Shown one piece after another: positions 54,861-64,000 of a stretch of DNA of 64,000 nucleotides. The notes beneath the pieces are model-generated. The model had not been told where the DNA came from. It worked only from the letters and a program-made list of their open reading frames with translations, and ran no database searches. The DNA is from Protopterus annectens. Taxonomy: Eukaryota > Chordata > Ceratodontiformes > Protopteridae. Positions within the stretch are counted from its first letter, which is position 1. Each line of letters starts with the position of its first letter. The stretch lies in NCBI RefSeq assembly GCF_019279795.1, contig NC_056749.1, positions 578,488,665-578,552,664 on the forward strand. The letters are read 5' to 3'. The translations under genes and the position numbers were made by a program.

Positions 54861-55565
54861 CTCTTGAGTAAGTTAGTCTGGATATTGGATAGCAGAGTTT
54901 TGACAGCGTATCTTTGAGTTTTGTTGAAAAGTTGGGAAAGTTATGCTTTTATTAATGTATCTGAGTTTACTAGAGCAGTCTTGTAACATTAGGTGTATTT
55001 TTAATTGAATAAAGTTAGGCCATATTGGATTGCTGTTATTTGGGCATGATTAGAGAAGTGGCAAGGTATTAGCAATGCATGTATAGGTAAGAGTTAATAC
55101 TATAAGTGAGCATACCTTTTAGACCAGGGGTGGTATGTAGCTAGTCATTTTAGGAAAGTGATTAAAGTAGTATCCTGCTGTCTATTCAGTGAGTCTGATG
55201 CAATAACAAGTAAAAATCTACATGTCTGTTGTGGTTTGGGATTAAAGTCAGACAGTACCTTGATATAGTGGCAGACAGTACCTATTACTGGTATAATGTT
55301 TGCTATTTCTAAATGTATGATAGTACCTAAGGATGATAAGTCCATTTTTAATTGTTAATAGAGCTTGTTTTAGTTAAAAGATAGCTGAGTATGAGGTAGA
55401 TGTTTACAACTAGATGTAAGGTTTGAATGATGGGTGTAGGAAGAGTTAGATGTGTATGATTGGCTGTAAGGTGTGGATGATGGGTGTACAAGGAATTATT
55501 TAAGTATTGCCTGTGACATCAAATGAGTGATGTGAGGTAAGATGATGATGAGGGTTGTAGGAGGC
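54861..55565. other. Unassigned spacer with a 50-60-bp duplication
   Basis: At about 55398-55448 and 55449-55500 the pattern AGATGT..AC..TGTAAGGT followed by GATGATGGGTGTA repeats twice. Otherwise nothing recognisable. Confidence 0.45.
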
Positions 55566-55760
55566 TTACCTTTCAACATCTTAGCACAAGAAACCTGGAC
55601 TAAGCCTAAATAATGGGGGACCAAAGGCTCTAAAATAGGGATAGATTTTAAATACTGCCCTTATAAACTTAGAAAGTTACTAGAATAACATCTTTATGTT
55701 CACATGCATTTTTGAAGGATATGAAGTATGAAATTCAAATGTATGTCATTATTTAGTAAC
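55566..55760. mobile_element. Second copy of the ACCTYTCAAC repeat
   Basis: Starting TTACCTTTCAACATCTTAGC, this stretch follows the 18846-19045 MITE: GAAACCTGGACTAAGCC, then AATAGGGATAGATTTTAAAT and TAGAATAACATC. It is more diverged and its right end is not clear. Confidence 0.45.
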
Positions 55761-55984
55761 GTCATTTCTTGGCGATTTTCCAGAAAACCGCAAATTTTAT
55801 GAGGAACAGACAAAAAAATATGAAGCAGAAAATCTTGACATATTGAGGGCAGGGAGTGGAATAAACCAAAACATGAAGCACAGCATAGGGTGGCTGAGCA
55901 GAGGATGATCCCCACAGTTAAGAGTGGAAAAAAAAAACAGTCAGGGAAAATCTGCATCATGACATCATATTATTCTGTTTTAAG

Positions 55985-56965
55985 CAATAGAAAAGAGCAA
56001 CTCACTTAGAGGAATAAAGGCAGCTGTTCCACGGGATAGAATAGAGTACGAAAGCATTGGCATGCCAGTTCTTATTTGTCTTCCAAGCATTAGCTGTGAA
56101 GGACTTACTCCTGTGGATCTGTGTGGAGTAGCTCAGTATGACATGAGAACTTTGCATGGACCTTGTTGCCACAATATACTTTAGCCTTCTGAACTGATCT
56201 TTTAGCTTCACCATCTAATTGAAAATACTGATGACTATATATGGCATGAATAATACCATAGTCCTCAACAAACTGTTGGAACACACTTGTGCCATTGTCT
56301 GTAACCATTTCATCAGACATGACATATCTTAAAAATGGGTCTACTTCAAAACATCAAAAGCCCACAATATCGAAGACCAAATTGTCGAGACAAAAGCATC
56401 AAAACCTCACTTCAGTGAATCACCAGATTGTCGAATCCATTCCCAGGGTAAGTAACCACTAATACCACAACTAATAAAATGAAACCATACCATCCCCAGC
56501 CTACCCAGGTGGGGGGATATGCCCCCCACACTCCCAATGTGGCAGTCTGTGCTTCCCAAACCCCCCAACTAAATATACTAAATCTGAGATTGCACTACAG
56601 TTGGGAAAGGGGCAAAGTCCACCTTTTTGGCCAACAGGTTACTTACCATGGGAATGGTTTCACCGATCCAGTTGTTCACTGAAGTGAGGTTTCGATGCTT
56701 TTGTCTCTACTATTTGGTTTTCAGTATTGTGGCTTTCGATGTCTTCAGGTAGACCACTTGAAAACATAGTGTTGATCCTGGATGTTACTTGTTGGCTCAT
56801 TGTAGTTGGCACTTGTATTATTTTTATGTCATGAAAGTAATCATTTACAAGTATGAAGGAGTTTCTACCTTCAGTCTTACACAAGCCAACAGCTTGCACG
56901 TGTGGCAGCAAACAACCCTGGATGAGACGCTTTCTGCATATTTGCTGAACTGTGAACTTTGACAC
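55985..56965 (-). pseudogene. Ty3/gypsy integrase core, split by MITE-D
   Basis: On the minus strand, 56965-56760 gives NSFILVNDYFHDIKIIQVPT and INTMFSSGLP, the first half of a retroviral-type integrase core with its first Asp (VNDYF). After MITE-D the second half resumes at about 56330 with SDEMVTDNGTSVFQQFVEDY and GIIHAIYSHQYFQLDGEAKR, i.e. the second Asp in TDNG and the Glu helix (GEAKRSVQKAK). The DD-E triad thus appears present but split. Upstream (57415-57227) an open stretch has no clear match. No LTRs are visible. Confidence 0.75.
56338..56755. mobile_element. MITE-D with ~120-bp terminal inverted repeats
   Basis: Left repeat 56338-56457 begins GGTCTACTTCAAAACATC and ends AAGTAACC; right repeat 56637-56755 is its complement (GGTTACTTACC to AGGTAGACC), about 85% identical. 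Between them is a G/C-tract core (GGGGGGATATGCCCCCC at about 56512-56528; then AAATCTGAGATTGCACTACA and GTTGGGAAAGGGG) that matches MITE-B and 12.24-12.34 kb. It splits the gypsy integrase reading. No ORF. Confidence 0.8.
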
Positions 56966-58544
56966 TTGTTCCAGTCATCAAAATGCTTTTATGTGGCCTA
57001 GCTATGTAACAGCTACTAGTGTAGACCTGTGGACCCTAAATTCTTTATTTTTTTGTGTACTGGGAGTGGGTTTAAGGGCCAGAGACCCAGAGTTTAAAAA
57101 CAAATGAGAAATACAAACTAAAAATTGGATACATGACTCAGAATCTGTTGTACAAAATAAATAAATAAGTACTCTGCCTTTGTGAAGGACATATTTTTAG
57201 GAGCCGGTTGCTATTAGGATGAACATTTACTCATGGCAGTGATGAATTTCCATTTGAAATGCTGTAAAACAGGCTAAAATGGAAGCCTTATCAGAACAGG
57301 AGATTCCTTGTTCTCTTAAATCACTGCTTACTGAAGATCTGATTCCCAAAACATTTGAAAGGGACGAAGTACAGACAGTTGCTAAACATGTTCCTCCTGC
57401 TGCATTCCAGCACATGGAGTTAGATGGCAGTAATCTAATGTAATAGGACTTGGAAGAGAAACTTTCTGAATGATGCTGAAGACTGGTAATAAAACAGTGG
57501 AGTGTGGGAGGTGCAGGGGGTTTAATACCATGGCAGTAACTTAACTGTAAATGGAACTAGCTTACATAAAACATTGTTAAAATATCATTAACCCTGTGTG
57601 ATATTCTGGCCTGCTTAGTTGTCTGCCTTGTCTGGCTGACTCCCAGGACTGCAGTTCAATCATCTTCACATTTCAAGTGGCTCTGTCCAAGCCTCTGTGA
57701 CTTATAGTTTTCATTATTGAAACCTGCATCAGTGCCACCATGTCAGAAATCATTTTACTCACTCTGAGGACATCATTTGTCATTACCCTTTATATGATGG
57801 CAGTTTTAGAATGATCAGGCCCATATAGGCATTTATATGTTTTTCCTACCCTTCTGCACTCAGGATTATGTCTATTCTTTTGTTAGTTTGTACAGGATGC
57901 ATATTTGCACTTTTGCTAAAGAAAATCATAGAGTCTGGATGAGTTATTGTTTTTGTCATTAGTGGGGAGAGGGATGCTGTTGTTGCTTCAGTTTTTCCTA
58001 AATGGAGCATCAGATTCTAGCACTTAAATGATTGTAAATAAAATAATTTAATGGTAGAATACACACAATATTATGTTATTACTTATCATTTCACTATTAT
58101 TCCTTCCCTTTTCACTGTGTACTCTTTAATCCTAAAAACTCACTAGACAAAATAGTCTGGCTTTGTTCTCATTTAGTTGTAAATGATTAGATTCCAACCA
58201 TCTGGCTTAGAAAACATTTTTTTCTGATAATGTTCCACAGCTTCATGTACCCTGATACTGGTGATATTTTGCTACTTCCAAGAACAACATTGTTTTGTCT
58301 GTGTATGCACAGATTGTGTTGTCCTGATAAGACATTACTAAGAAACTAAAATGGTGCTATTTGACATCTGCTTTTTCAAATTGTATTGTTAAATACTTAA
58401 ACATCTGTCTTTAATCCCACATAGATATACTGAAACACACAAAGACACTGCCTAAATGAGCAGAACTGTCTTTTAGTTTGTATAGTGTATAAATGCTTTA
58501 TTTCTTTGAGATGTTATGTTCCCCCTATGAATATGACACACACA
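56966..58544. other. Unassigned region
   Basis: Apart from possible upstream gypsy sequence on the minus strand (to about 57480), nothing is recognised. A short CA run lies at about 58538-58548. Confidence 0.45.
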
Positions 58545-59065
58545 CACACGCTTGGTTAATTATATATGAATTACTTTATTGGGGGTGAAGATTTGGTTTT
58601 TGAAATGCTCACAGAAAGCATTGTTATCAACTCTGATGAAGTCCCACTATGTTACAGGAATGAAAGTGCTTAGCTTGTTTTTTGTGATTTTATATGTGAA
58701 TTTGTTTACTTGGTCTGCCTGGTGTTCATCATGTAAACATTATATTTTGAACCTTACTTACCAAAGTATCATTGAGGTAGTCATGATTGCTTGGCCACAG
58801 ACATTATTTTTATTGTTTGGTGTTTGGATTGATTGATTTTTAAAATTGCTATAATTCTGGCATATTTAGTTACTTACCTTACTTTCACAAGTAATTCATT
58901 TTTCACTTTCCTCTAAATCACCAATCCTTTAAAAATATTTCTTCAATTGTTTACTAAAAATATCATTACTATGACCACAATAATCTTTGATGTTTTATGA
59001 AAACTTGACAAAAAATTCAAAATTAACTCAGGACTCAAAATATTTGAGCTATATTTCATTGCATG
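58545..59065 (+). mobile_element. PLE terminal repeat and leader remnant
   Basis: The left part (58549-58800) matches the PLE-D/E shared repeat at 39.69-39.95 kb: TGGTTAATTATATATGAATT, CTCTGATGAAGTCCCACTA, GGAATGAAAGTGCTTAG, ACTTGGTCTGCCTGGTGTTC. The right part (58838-59060) matches the PLE-B leader at 25.82-26.04 kb, including GGACTCAAAATATTTGAGCT. So the two PLE subregions found apart elsewhere are joined here in the order terminal repeat then leader. No coding part follows. Confidence 0.7.
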
Positions 59066-59852
59066 TGGGTTTGCAACAGAGCCAGATAAAGCCATATTCC
59101 ATTGTATTGCAGGTAAGAAATTAAGCACTTAAGGTATATAATGCATATGATACTTAAAGAATAAGACAGAGACATTGCTTCTGCCTTGGAAGACAAGTTT
59201 TAGGTTTATTTCAACCAAAGAAGAACCTAACATATGTAATGCACTTATTTTTCATTAAAAATCAGTGTTCAACATTTAGTAGATGCTTAATAGATGGAAT
59301 TCTGTGTAGAATCCAGAATGGTCAAGTCAAGGGCAGACCATTAAAGGAAACTGATTTGAAACTGATAAAATTCTGAAGGTATGCAGAGTAAGTGAGCTTT
59401 CAAGCATATAGTTTAAAGGCATGGCTGATGAATTGGAAGTGTGTAAAATAAAGGCTATGAGTAAAAATGAGAGCAGAAGGAAACAGATCTACAAAAGTAA
59501 ATAAAAAATAATAAATGAAAGCAATGGCTTTCTAAGATGGTGTCTGATAATAAATGCCGAGACAGAAAAGTGTGCAATATAAATAGTTTGGCAAGATAAA
59601 GCAAAATGTAAAATTATGAGTTGAGTCTGTATGGCATGTGTGAGTCACAACCATTTTGTAAAAATGCATAGAAGTCTAAAGTGTTGCAGCAAGATCTGCA
59701 TGCAATAGCAGCAAAGTAATAGAATAAAGAAGAAATGTTTTTGAGAACTGTTGAGTTGCATACCATGAAAGCAATACAAGCTGTAAGCAGCTATAAATGT
59801 GATTTTTCATTAGAAAAACTGATGTCTCAACATGACTGTTGTATATAAGCTT
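59066..59852. other. Unassigned spacer
   Basis: No gene. TATATAAGC (59842-59850) lies directly before the start of the sequence shared with 41.56 kb and could be a TATA-type promoter element for that unit; this is only positional. Confidence 0.35.
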
Positions 59853-61189
59853 GATATTGGTGCAGAAAGCAGTATATTATCTGAATGCATGTTTATGGTA
59901 CTGGATCTGTCTAATAAAGTGTAGAAGCCTTTGTGCACTCTTTGACGTGCTCAGGGCACAAACAAAGCCTGTAAGACAGATATGGCTTAACTGTGAGTAC
60001 ACATCAAGAAAGTACAAATTAATATTCTGGGTAGTATCCTTAGAAAGGCACTCAAATAATTCCAGCCTCCTGGATCATGTTTGAGAGACACTTGGAGTGA
60101 TTGCAATAATTCATGCTTTGCAGTTACAGAATGATTCATTAGCTACTGTAAACAGCAGAAAAGTATCAGAGTAATAAGTCTATAGTGCTGAATAGTCATT
60201 AAGTCAAAATATGCAAAATGTCCCCAAAGATACTCGTGAATTTATGCAGCACACTGGAAGAGCTGACCTAGTAATAAAGTTCAGCAAGTTGCTCTATTCC
60301 CAGCTAAATGTACAGACATAACTGAGCTGTCATGATAAATATTTGACTGAATGTTAATAATCATATTCCTCAGTGTGCTGAATATATATGACATTTACTA
60401 AGATATTCTGATTTGTTTACTTGCTTTGTTTTCCTGCAGGGATAAAATCATAGTACGATTTATTCCAAGACAATGCTAGATATAGAACTGAGCAGGAATA
60501 AAAAGTCCATGGAAGTTATGGAATTTAGTATAGGTTCATAGTTTCATAGATTAGTACTAGGCTAACTACTCTTGCGAGCCATTTTAAGCCTAGCCAATTA
60601 TCATTTGTGAGACTCAAACCCAGCACCTTGTGTTTGTAAGGCAAACACCTTAACCATTCGGCCACCCTCCCAACCCAACTGTTAAGTAAACAAAGCCAAA
60701 AGAATCATCCAAGAACAAGAGCATGGTATCAGTTGTGGACGAAGGCAACTGATAGTACACATAGATCCACAAAGCAAACAAACAGTTTAAAAGGGAACAA
60801 TATCTACTTTTAACAGTTAGAAAAATTGTTGCATTTAAGTGTAATACTAAGTTCAGTTTTGAGCTTTTTTATTGGTTAATTTATTTAGATCAGTTTATAC
60901 TCATTTGCTGCATAACACCATGTTTGTGCATTGCACACTGCCATGCAGTGTTGGCCACCATTGATGGTTATAGATGCAAACACTTCTGCCTGTAAATTTT
61001 CCCCTTAGTCTCTGCTGGTGCTCCATTGGTGAGTTCTCATGATTGTTCCTCACTGACAGGTGATACATTCAGTGAAGTTCTTGAGGTACCAACACAGATC
61101 CTACCCACTAGCTCTTCATATTTTTTGTCCATTTCTCCTGTCCTCTACTTTACCTGGTCCTTCCTGTCCTCTCCCTGTTTGCTTACCAC
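59853..61189 (+). mobile_element. 5' extension of CR1-5 (paralogue of 41.56-42.75 kb)
   Basis: GATATTGGTGCAGAAAGCAG starts a stretch that follows 41561-42750 to the CR1 ORF1. One difference is a SINE at 60530-60676, which the other copy lacks. The shared stretch includes ATCCTGGATCATGTTTGA-type segments, GCATGGTATCAGTTGTGGAC, and CTCATTTGCTGCATAACACC near 60900. No coding domain is recognised. Confidence 0.65.
60530..60676 (-). mobile_element. tRNA-derived SINE with CR1-type tail, minus strand
   Basis: On the minus strand: GGGTTGGGAGGGTGGCCGAA, TGGTTAAGGTGTTTGCCTTA, GGGTTTGAGTCTCACAA (B box), then GGCTAGGCTTAAAATGGCTC, GTTAGCCTAGTACTAATC and TATGAAACTATGAACCTA. It is the same family as the SINE at 37.3 kb but with a single tail. 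The paralogous site at 42218-42228 (GAATTTACTGTTAAG) is empty, which defines both ends. Confidence 0.88.
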
Positions 61190-62125
61190 ATGAACTTACC
61201 TAGCATTATGGATGGACAGTTCCACACAGTTTCTTTAGTCAGCTTGGTCGACATGGGCATGCTGAGACAATGTAGCAATTGCTTCATGCACACTGACAAC
61301 CCACTTCTTATAGTCCAAACAAATTCATTATGTGAGAGTTGCATCTATATCAGTAACCTGGAATCCAGGCTTTCTCACTCGCCAGTCAGTCCATCTGATA
61401 CTAAGCAGGTTATCAGCATGCACACCTCACCTCCTGCATCTACTAAACTAACAACACATAAAACTACATATGCAAAGGTCCTTACAAGAAGCCTACCTAA
61501 ATATCAGAGACCTCCCAAGCACAAATAGAATCACGCTTCAGATAATACATCCTTTGCAGAACATGGTAGACATAATATATCACACACCAGTGACTCACTA
61601 GTCATGCCTCTGAGACCTAACAAAAAAACAAACATTTTAGTCATAGCTGACTCAACTGTGAGACACACAGATATCACTCTCACTGGGTTGGATAAGGAAA
61701 AGGTCACAGTTAGTAGTCTGTTAGGTGCCAGGATCCACCACATCACACATGCACTCAAGTCTCTCAACAGCAGGCACTGTTATGACTTTGTTGTAGTCCA
61801 TGTTGGTATGAACGACTTGAGACGTACCTCACTGGACTATATCAAGAGAGACATGACTGAGCTCTCTGATTATATGTCTCAGGCAGATATGTCCCTAGCC
61901 TTAAGCAGCATTTTACCTTCCCCTAGGATGATACCTCAATACAAACAAAACATGATTGACTTCAACAATTGACTTAGTTTCTGGTGTCATTCAAAGGGGA
62001 TCCAGTGTCTGTTAGCCTGAGATAACATGGTTGACAGACTTCCTTGCTTTGCCAGAGATGGTCTTCATCTGTCACCCTTGAGATTTCGGCTACAGGTTAA
62101 GGCTCTTGCCATTTCCATAGTGCCT
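61190..62125 (+). pseudogene. CR1-5 ORF1: CxxC pairs and SGNH esterase-like domain
   Basis: The reading from 61190 includes MDGQFHTVSLVSLVDMGMLR, QCSNCFM, LCESCIYISNLESRLS (the two CxxC pairs) and a basic linker to 61528 (stop). The SGNH part (61604-61972) reads VIADSTVRHTDITLTGLD, LGARIHHI and VHVGMNDLRRTS. Block I has Ala for Gly before the Asp-Ser. After stops at 61970 and 62018 the same frame continues with FARDGLHLSPLRFRL (block V) and on into the APE. So ORF1 and ORF2 appear continuous in this copy. Confidence 0.8.
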
Positions 62126-62159
62126 TTTAAGCAATGTCACAAGAACAAAATTCCTTATG

Positions 62160-62855
62160 TAAACATACCCTCTAAAAACAACCTCAGGGTTATGCTACTA
62201 AACAGTAGGAGTCTAAACCAGAAACTGCACTCACTGGAAACGGTCCTCACCCTTGAAGATGCTGACATTTGTGAAGTCAATGAGAACTGGTTTAAGGCTG
62301 TGGAGAGTACCCCAGCTATACCAGATTACATTTCGTCCACACGTTCAGACCACAAATTGAAGGCATAAGAACTAAAGGAGGTGGTGTATCAATATTCATT
62401 AAAGATAAATACACTTCTAGATTGATTAAAGAGCACGATTCCCTCAAATTAATTCAGGTGCAATTGACTGTTGGTAAGACCCCTCTTTGGGTTATTGCCA
62501 GCTATAGGACCCCCTCCATGAATCATGACATCCACTCAGCCTACTTGGATCTACTTGAGTTAGTCAAGATACAACCAAACACCCAGTTTTTGGTGAATTT
62601 AATTACCCAGCCACAGACTGGGTAAATTATATGTGTTCTAACTCACTTGCCCAAACGTTTCTGGACTTTGTTAACTCCATTGCCCTGGACCAGCTGGTTG
62701 ACACACCCACAGGGGGCTCAAACATCCTGCACCTGGTGCTCACTAACATGGGAGACTGCTGCACCACCCACAGTGTGTGGCCATCCCTGGTAAGATCTGA
62801 CCACAAATCATTCTCACTGGAAGTAACTATAACCTCCCTTAACAACAACTAAACT
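62160..62855 (+). pseudogene. CR1-5 APE endonuclease
   Basis: NNLRVMLLNSRSLNQKLHSL and ADICEVNENWFKAVESTPAI (Glu position altered: NEN for TET) form the N-terminal half. GGGVSIFIKDKYTSRLI spans the site that MITE-B occupies in CR1-4. The second half has VQLTVGKTPLWVIASYRTPS; GDFN is lost to a one-base deletion near 62593 (read FLVNLITQP), and VRSDHKSFSLEVTI keeps SDH. Confidence 0.8.
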
Positions 62856-64000
62856 AAAAAACTTCTCCGAGACCAATTGCAGCCTCTTACGTGATGGCAT
62901 AAATAGCTTCATAGCACCTGCCCTGCTGATGGAACAGACACCTATGCTGTTATTCAACAATGCTTTATACAAACACCTGTACAATTGTATCATCTCCACC
63001 ATACCTGACAGAACCAAAGTAAGATCTTCAAGAAAAAACAAACCTTCCTTGTAGGCACCTGCCCTTAATAGGCTATACAACAGGAGAAAAAAATTGTTGT
63101 CTAGGAGCAGGAAGGAATGGTTGCAAAACTGGAAACACTCCCTCCTCAACTTAAACAAGCAAATAAGACATCTATGAATCCAGATTAGCTTCCCTAACTA
63201 AGAATAACCACAAGGTGTTGTTTAGTTACATCCATAACCTCAAAGATAAAGCCCAGATATGCACTGAACTCATAGTTAATGTTATTACATATATAGAGAG
63301 ACTGTGGATATAGCAAACCTGCTGGCTGACAGATTCAGTGAAACTTCACTCCCCTGTCCCTGCCACATATCCAAAATGCCTAGTATCTCCAAGGAGCAGG
63401 TCTTAAATGCCCTCTCCAAGGTCAAAAACACACCCTCTATGGGACCAGACAACATCCCAGGCTGTGTTCTACATGGATTAAAACAGGAATTAACATCACC
63501 ATTGAGCACACTTTTCAGTCACAGCCTAAGCACTGGCTTTGTCCCAGTGGAATGGAAAACAGCTACCATCATCCCTTTGCACAGAGAGGGTACAGCCATA
63601 GAGCCATGGAACGAATCATCATGGAACTTATTAACAAAGATATAAGAAATCTTCAAATGCTTCACTCCACCAGTTTGGCTTTGTCAAGGGGAGATCATGC
63701 CTGTTAAACTTGGTGGACTTCCTCGAGACAGTCACCAAAGCCCTAGATGAGAGCAGATCTGTCAAATGGCCTACCTAGACTTAGCCAAGGCCTTTGACAC
63801 AATTCTCCATTCAGGCATCATTGATAAACTTACCCAGCTGGGTACCAACCCATATATTGTCAGGAGGTTTGCAAACTGGCTCATTGATAGGGGATTTCAC
63901 TTCCTTCAGCAGATGTGTAACCAGTGGTGTTCCACAGGGACCAGTTCTGGGACCCCTACTGTTTGGAATCTACTTCTCTGAAGTACAGGCTAAAAGTAAA
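62856..64000 (+). pseudogene. CR1-5 reverse transcriptase, runs off the window
   Basis: After the APE, the linker (62856-63180) is frame-shifted. ANLLADRFSETSLPCPCHIS, NTPSMGPDNIPGCVLHGLKQ and VEWKTATIIPLHREG (63304-63600) are RT fingers. The NYRPIS part is deleted (HREGTAIEPWN then RIIMELINKDI). AYLDLAKAFDTILHSGI (63767-63816) is motif A with its Asp. The window ends in the motif-B region (TSGVPQGPVLGPLLFGIYFS in mixed frames, 63920-63980), so the catalytic FADD box lies outside. Confidence 0.82.

Overview
The window looks like intergenic DNA from a large-genome vertebrate. I found no cellular protein gene, tRNA, rRNA or CRISPR array. Almost everything I can identify is transposon-derived: CR1-clade, L2-like, RTE-like and L1/Tx1-like LINEs, Penelope-like elements (PLEs), Ty3/gypsy fragments, tRNA-derived SINEs and palindromic MITE-like elements. 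This mix, with CR1 and PLE copies dominant and a V-SINE-like core at 20 kb, fits a lungfish or another giant-genome fish or amphibian. The species is an inference and is not proven here.

Layout. 0.2-3 kb: decayed RTE-like LINE. 3.5-4.3 kb: CR1 3' fragment abutting a PLE (4.3-5.9 kb). 6.4-8.1 kb: several tandem repeats and a SINE, directly upstream of the best-preserved CR1 (8.1-11.9 kb; SGNH esterase-like ORF1, APE endonuclease, 582-residue open RT). 12.2 kb: MITE-like core. 14.1-14.5 kb: CR1 tail on the minus strand. 16.0-17.6 kb: PLE 3' end folded into an inverted repeat with 640-bp arms. 18.8-22.3 kb: 200-bp MITE, dimeric SINE, 37-bp repeat, L2/CR1-like RT remnant. 23.0-24.3 kb: 67-bp minisatellite, about 20 copies. 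25.8-27.9 kb: PLE. 28.0-31.9 and 35.6-36.5 kb: L1/Tx1-like ORF2 and ORF1, both minus. 36.7-41.3 kb: two PLEs in tandem sharing a terminal repeat, one carrying a SINE and a 1000-bp palindrome. 41.3-47.9 kb: palindromic element, then a CR1 with a second CR1 and a MITE nested inside it. 47.9-48.4 kb: Ty3/gypsy RT. 51.1-52.0 kb: RTE tail (minus) and a hairpin element. 53.2-54.9 kb: L2-like LINE (minus). 56.0-57.0 kb: Ty3/gypsy integrase (minus) split by a MITE. 58.5-59.1 kb: PLE remnant. 59.9-64.0 kb: another CR1 that runs off the window.

How the parts relate. The CR1 copies end in ATGAACCT-type repeats, and two tRNA-derived SINE copies carry the same tail, so CR1 is the likely source of the SINE mobilisation machinery. 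The PLEs carry GIY-YIG endonuclease remnants, inverted or tandem terminal repeats, and recurrent CTGATGA-stem-GAAA motifs resembling the hammerhead ribozymes known from this class. Paired copies give natural filled and empty sites that fix the ends of several insertions. The most novel-looking material is a group of multi-hairpin elements near 12.3, 41.4, 45.0, 51.8 and 56.5 kb; three of them share a G/C-tract core.
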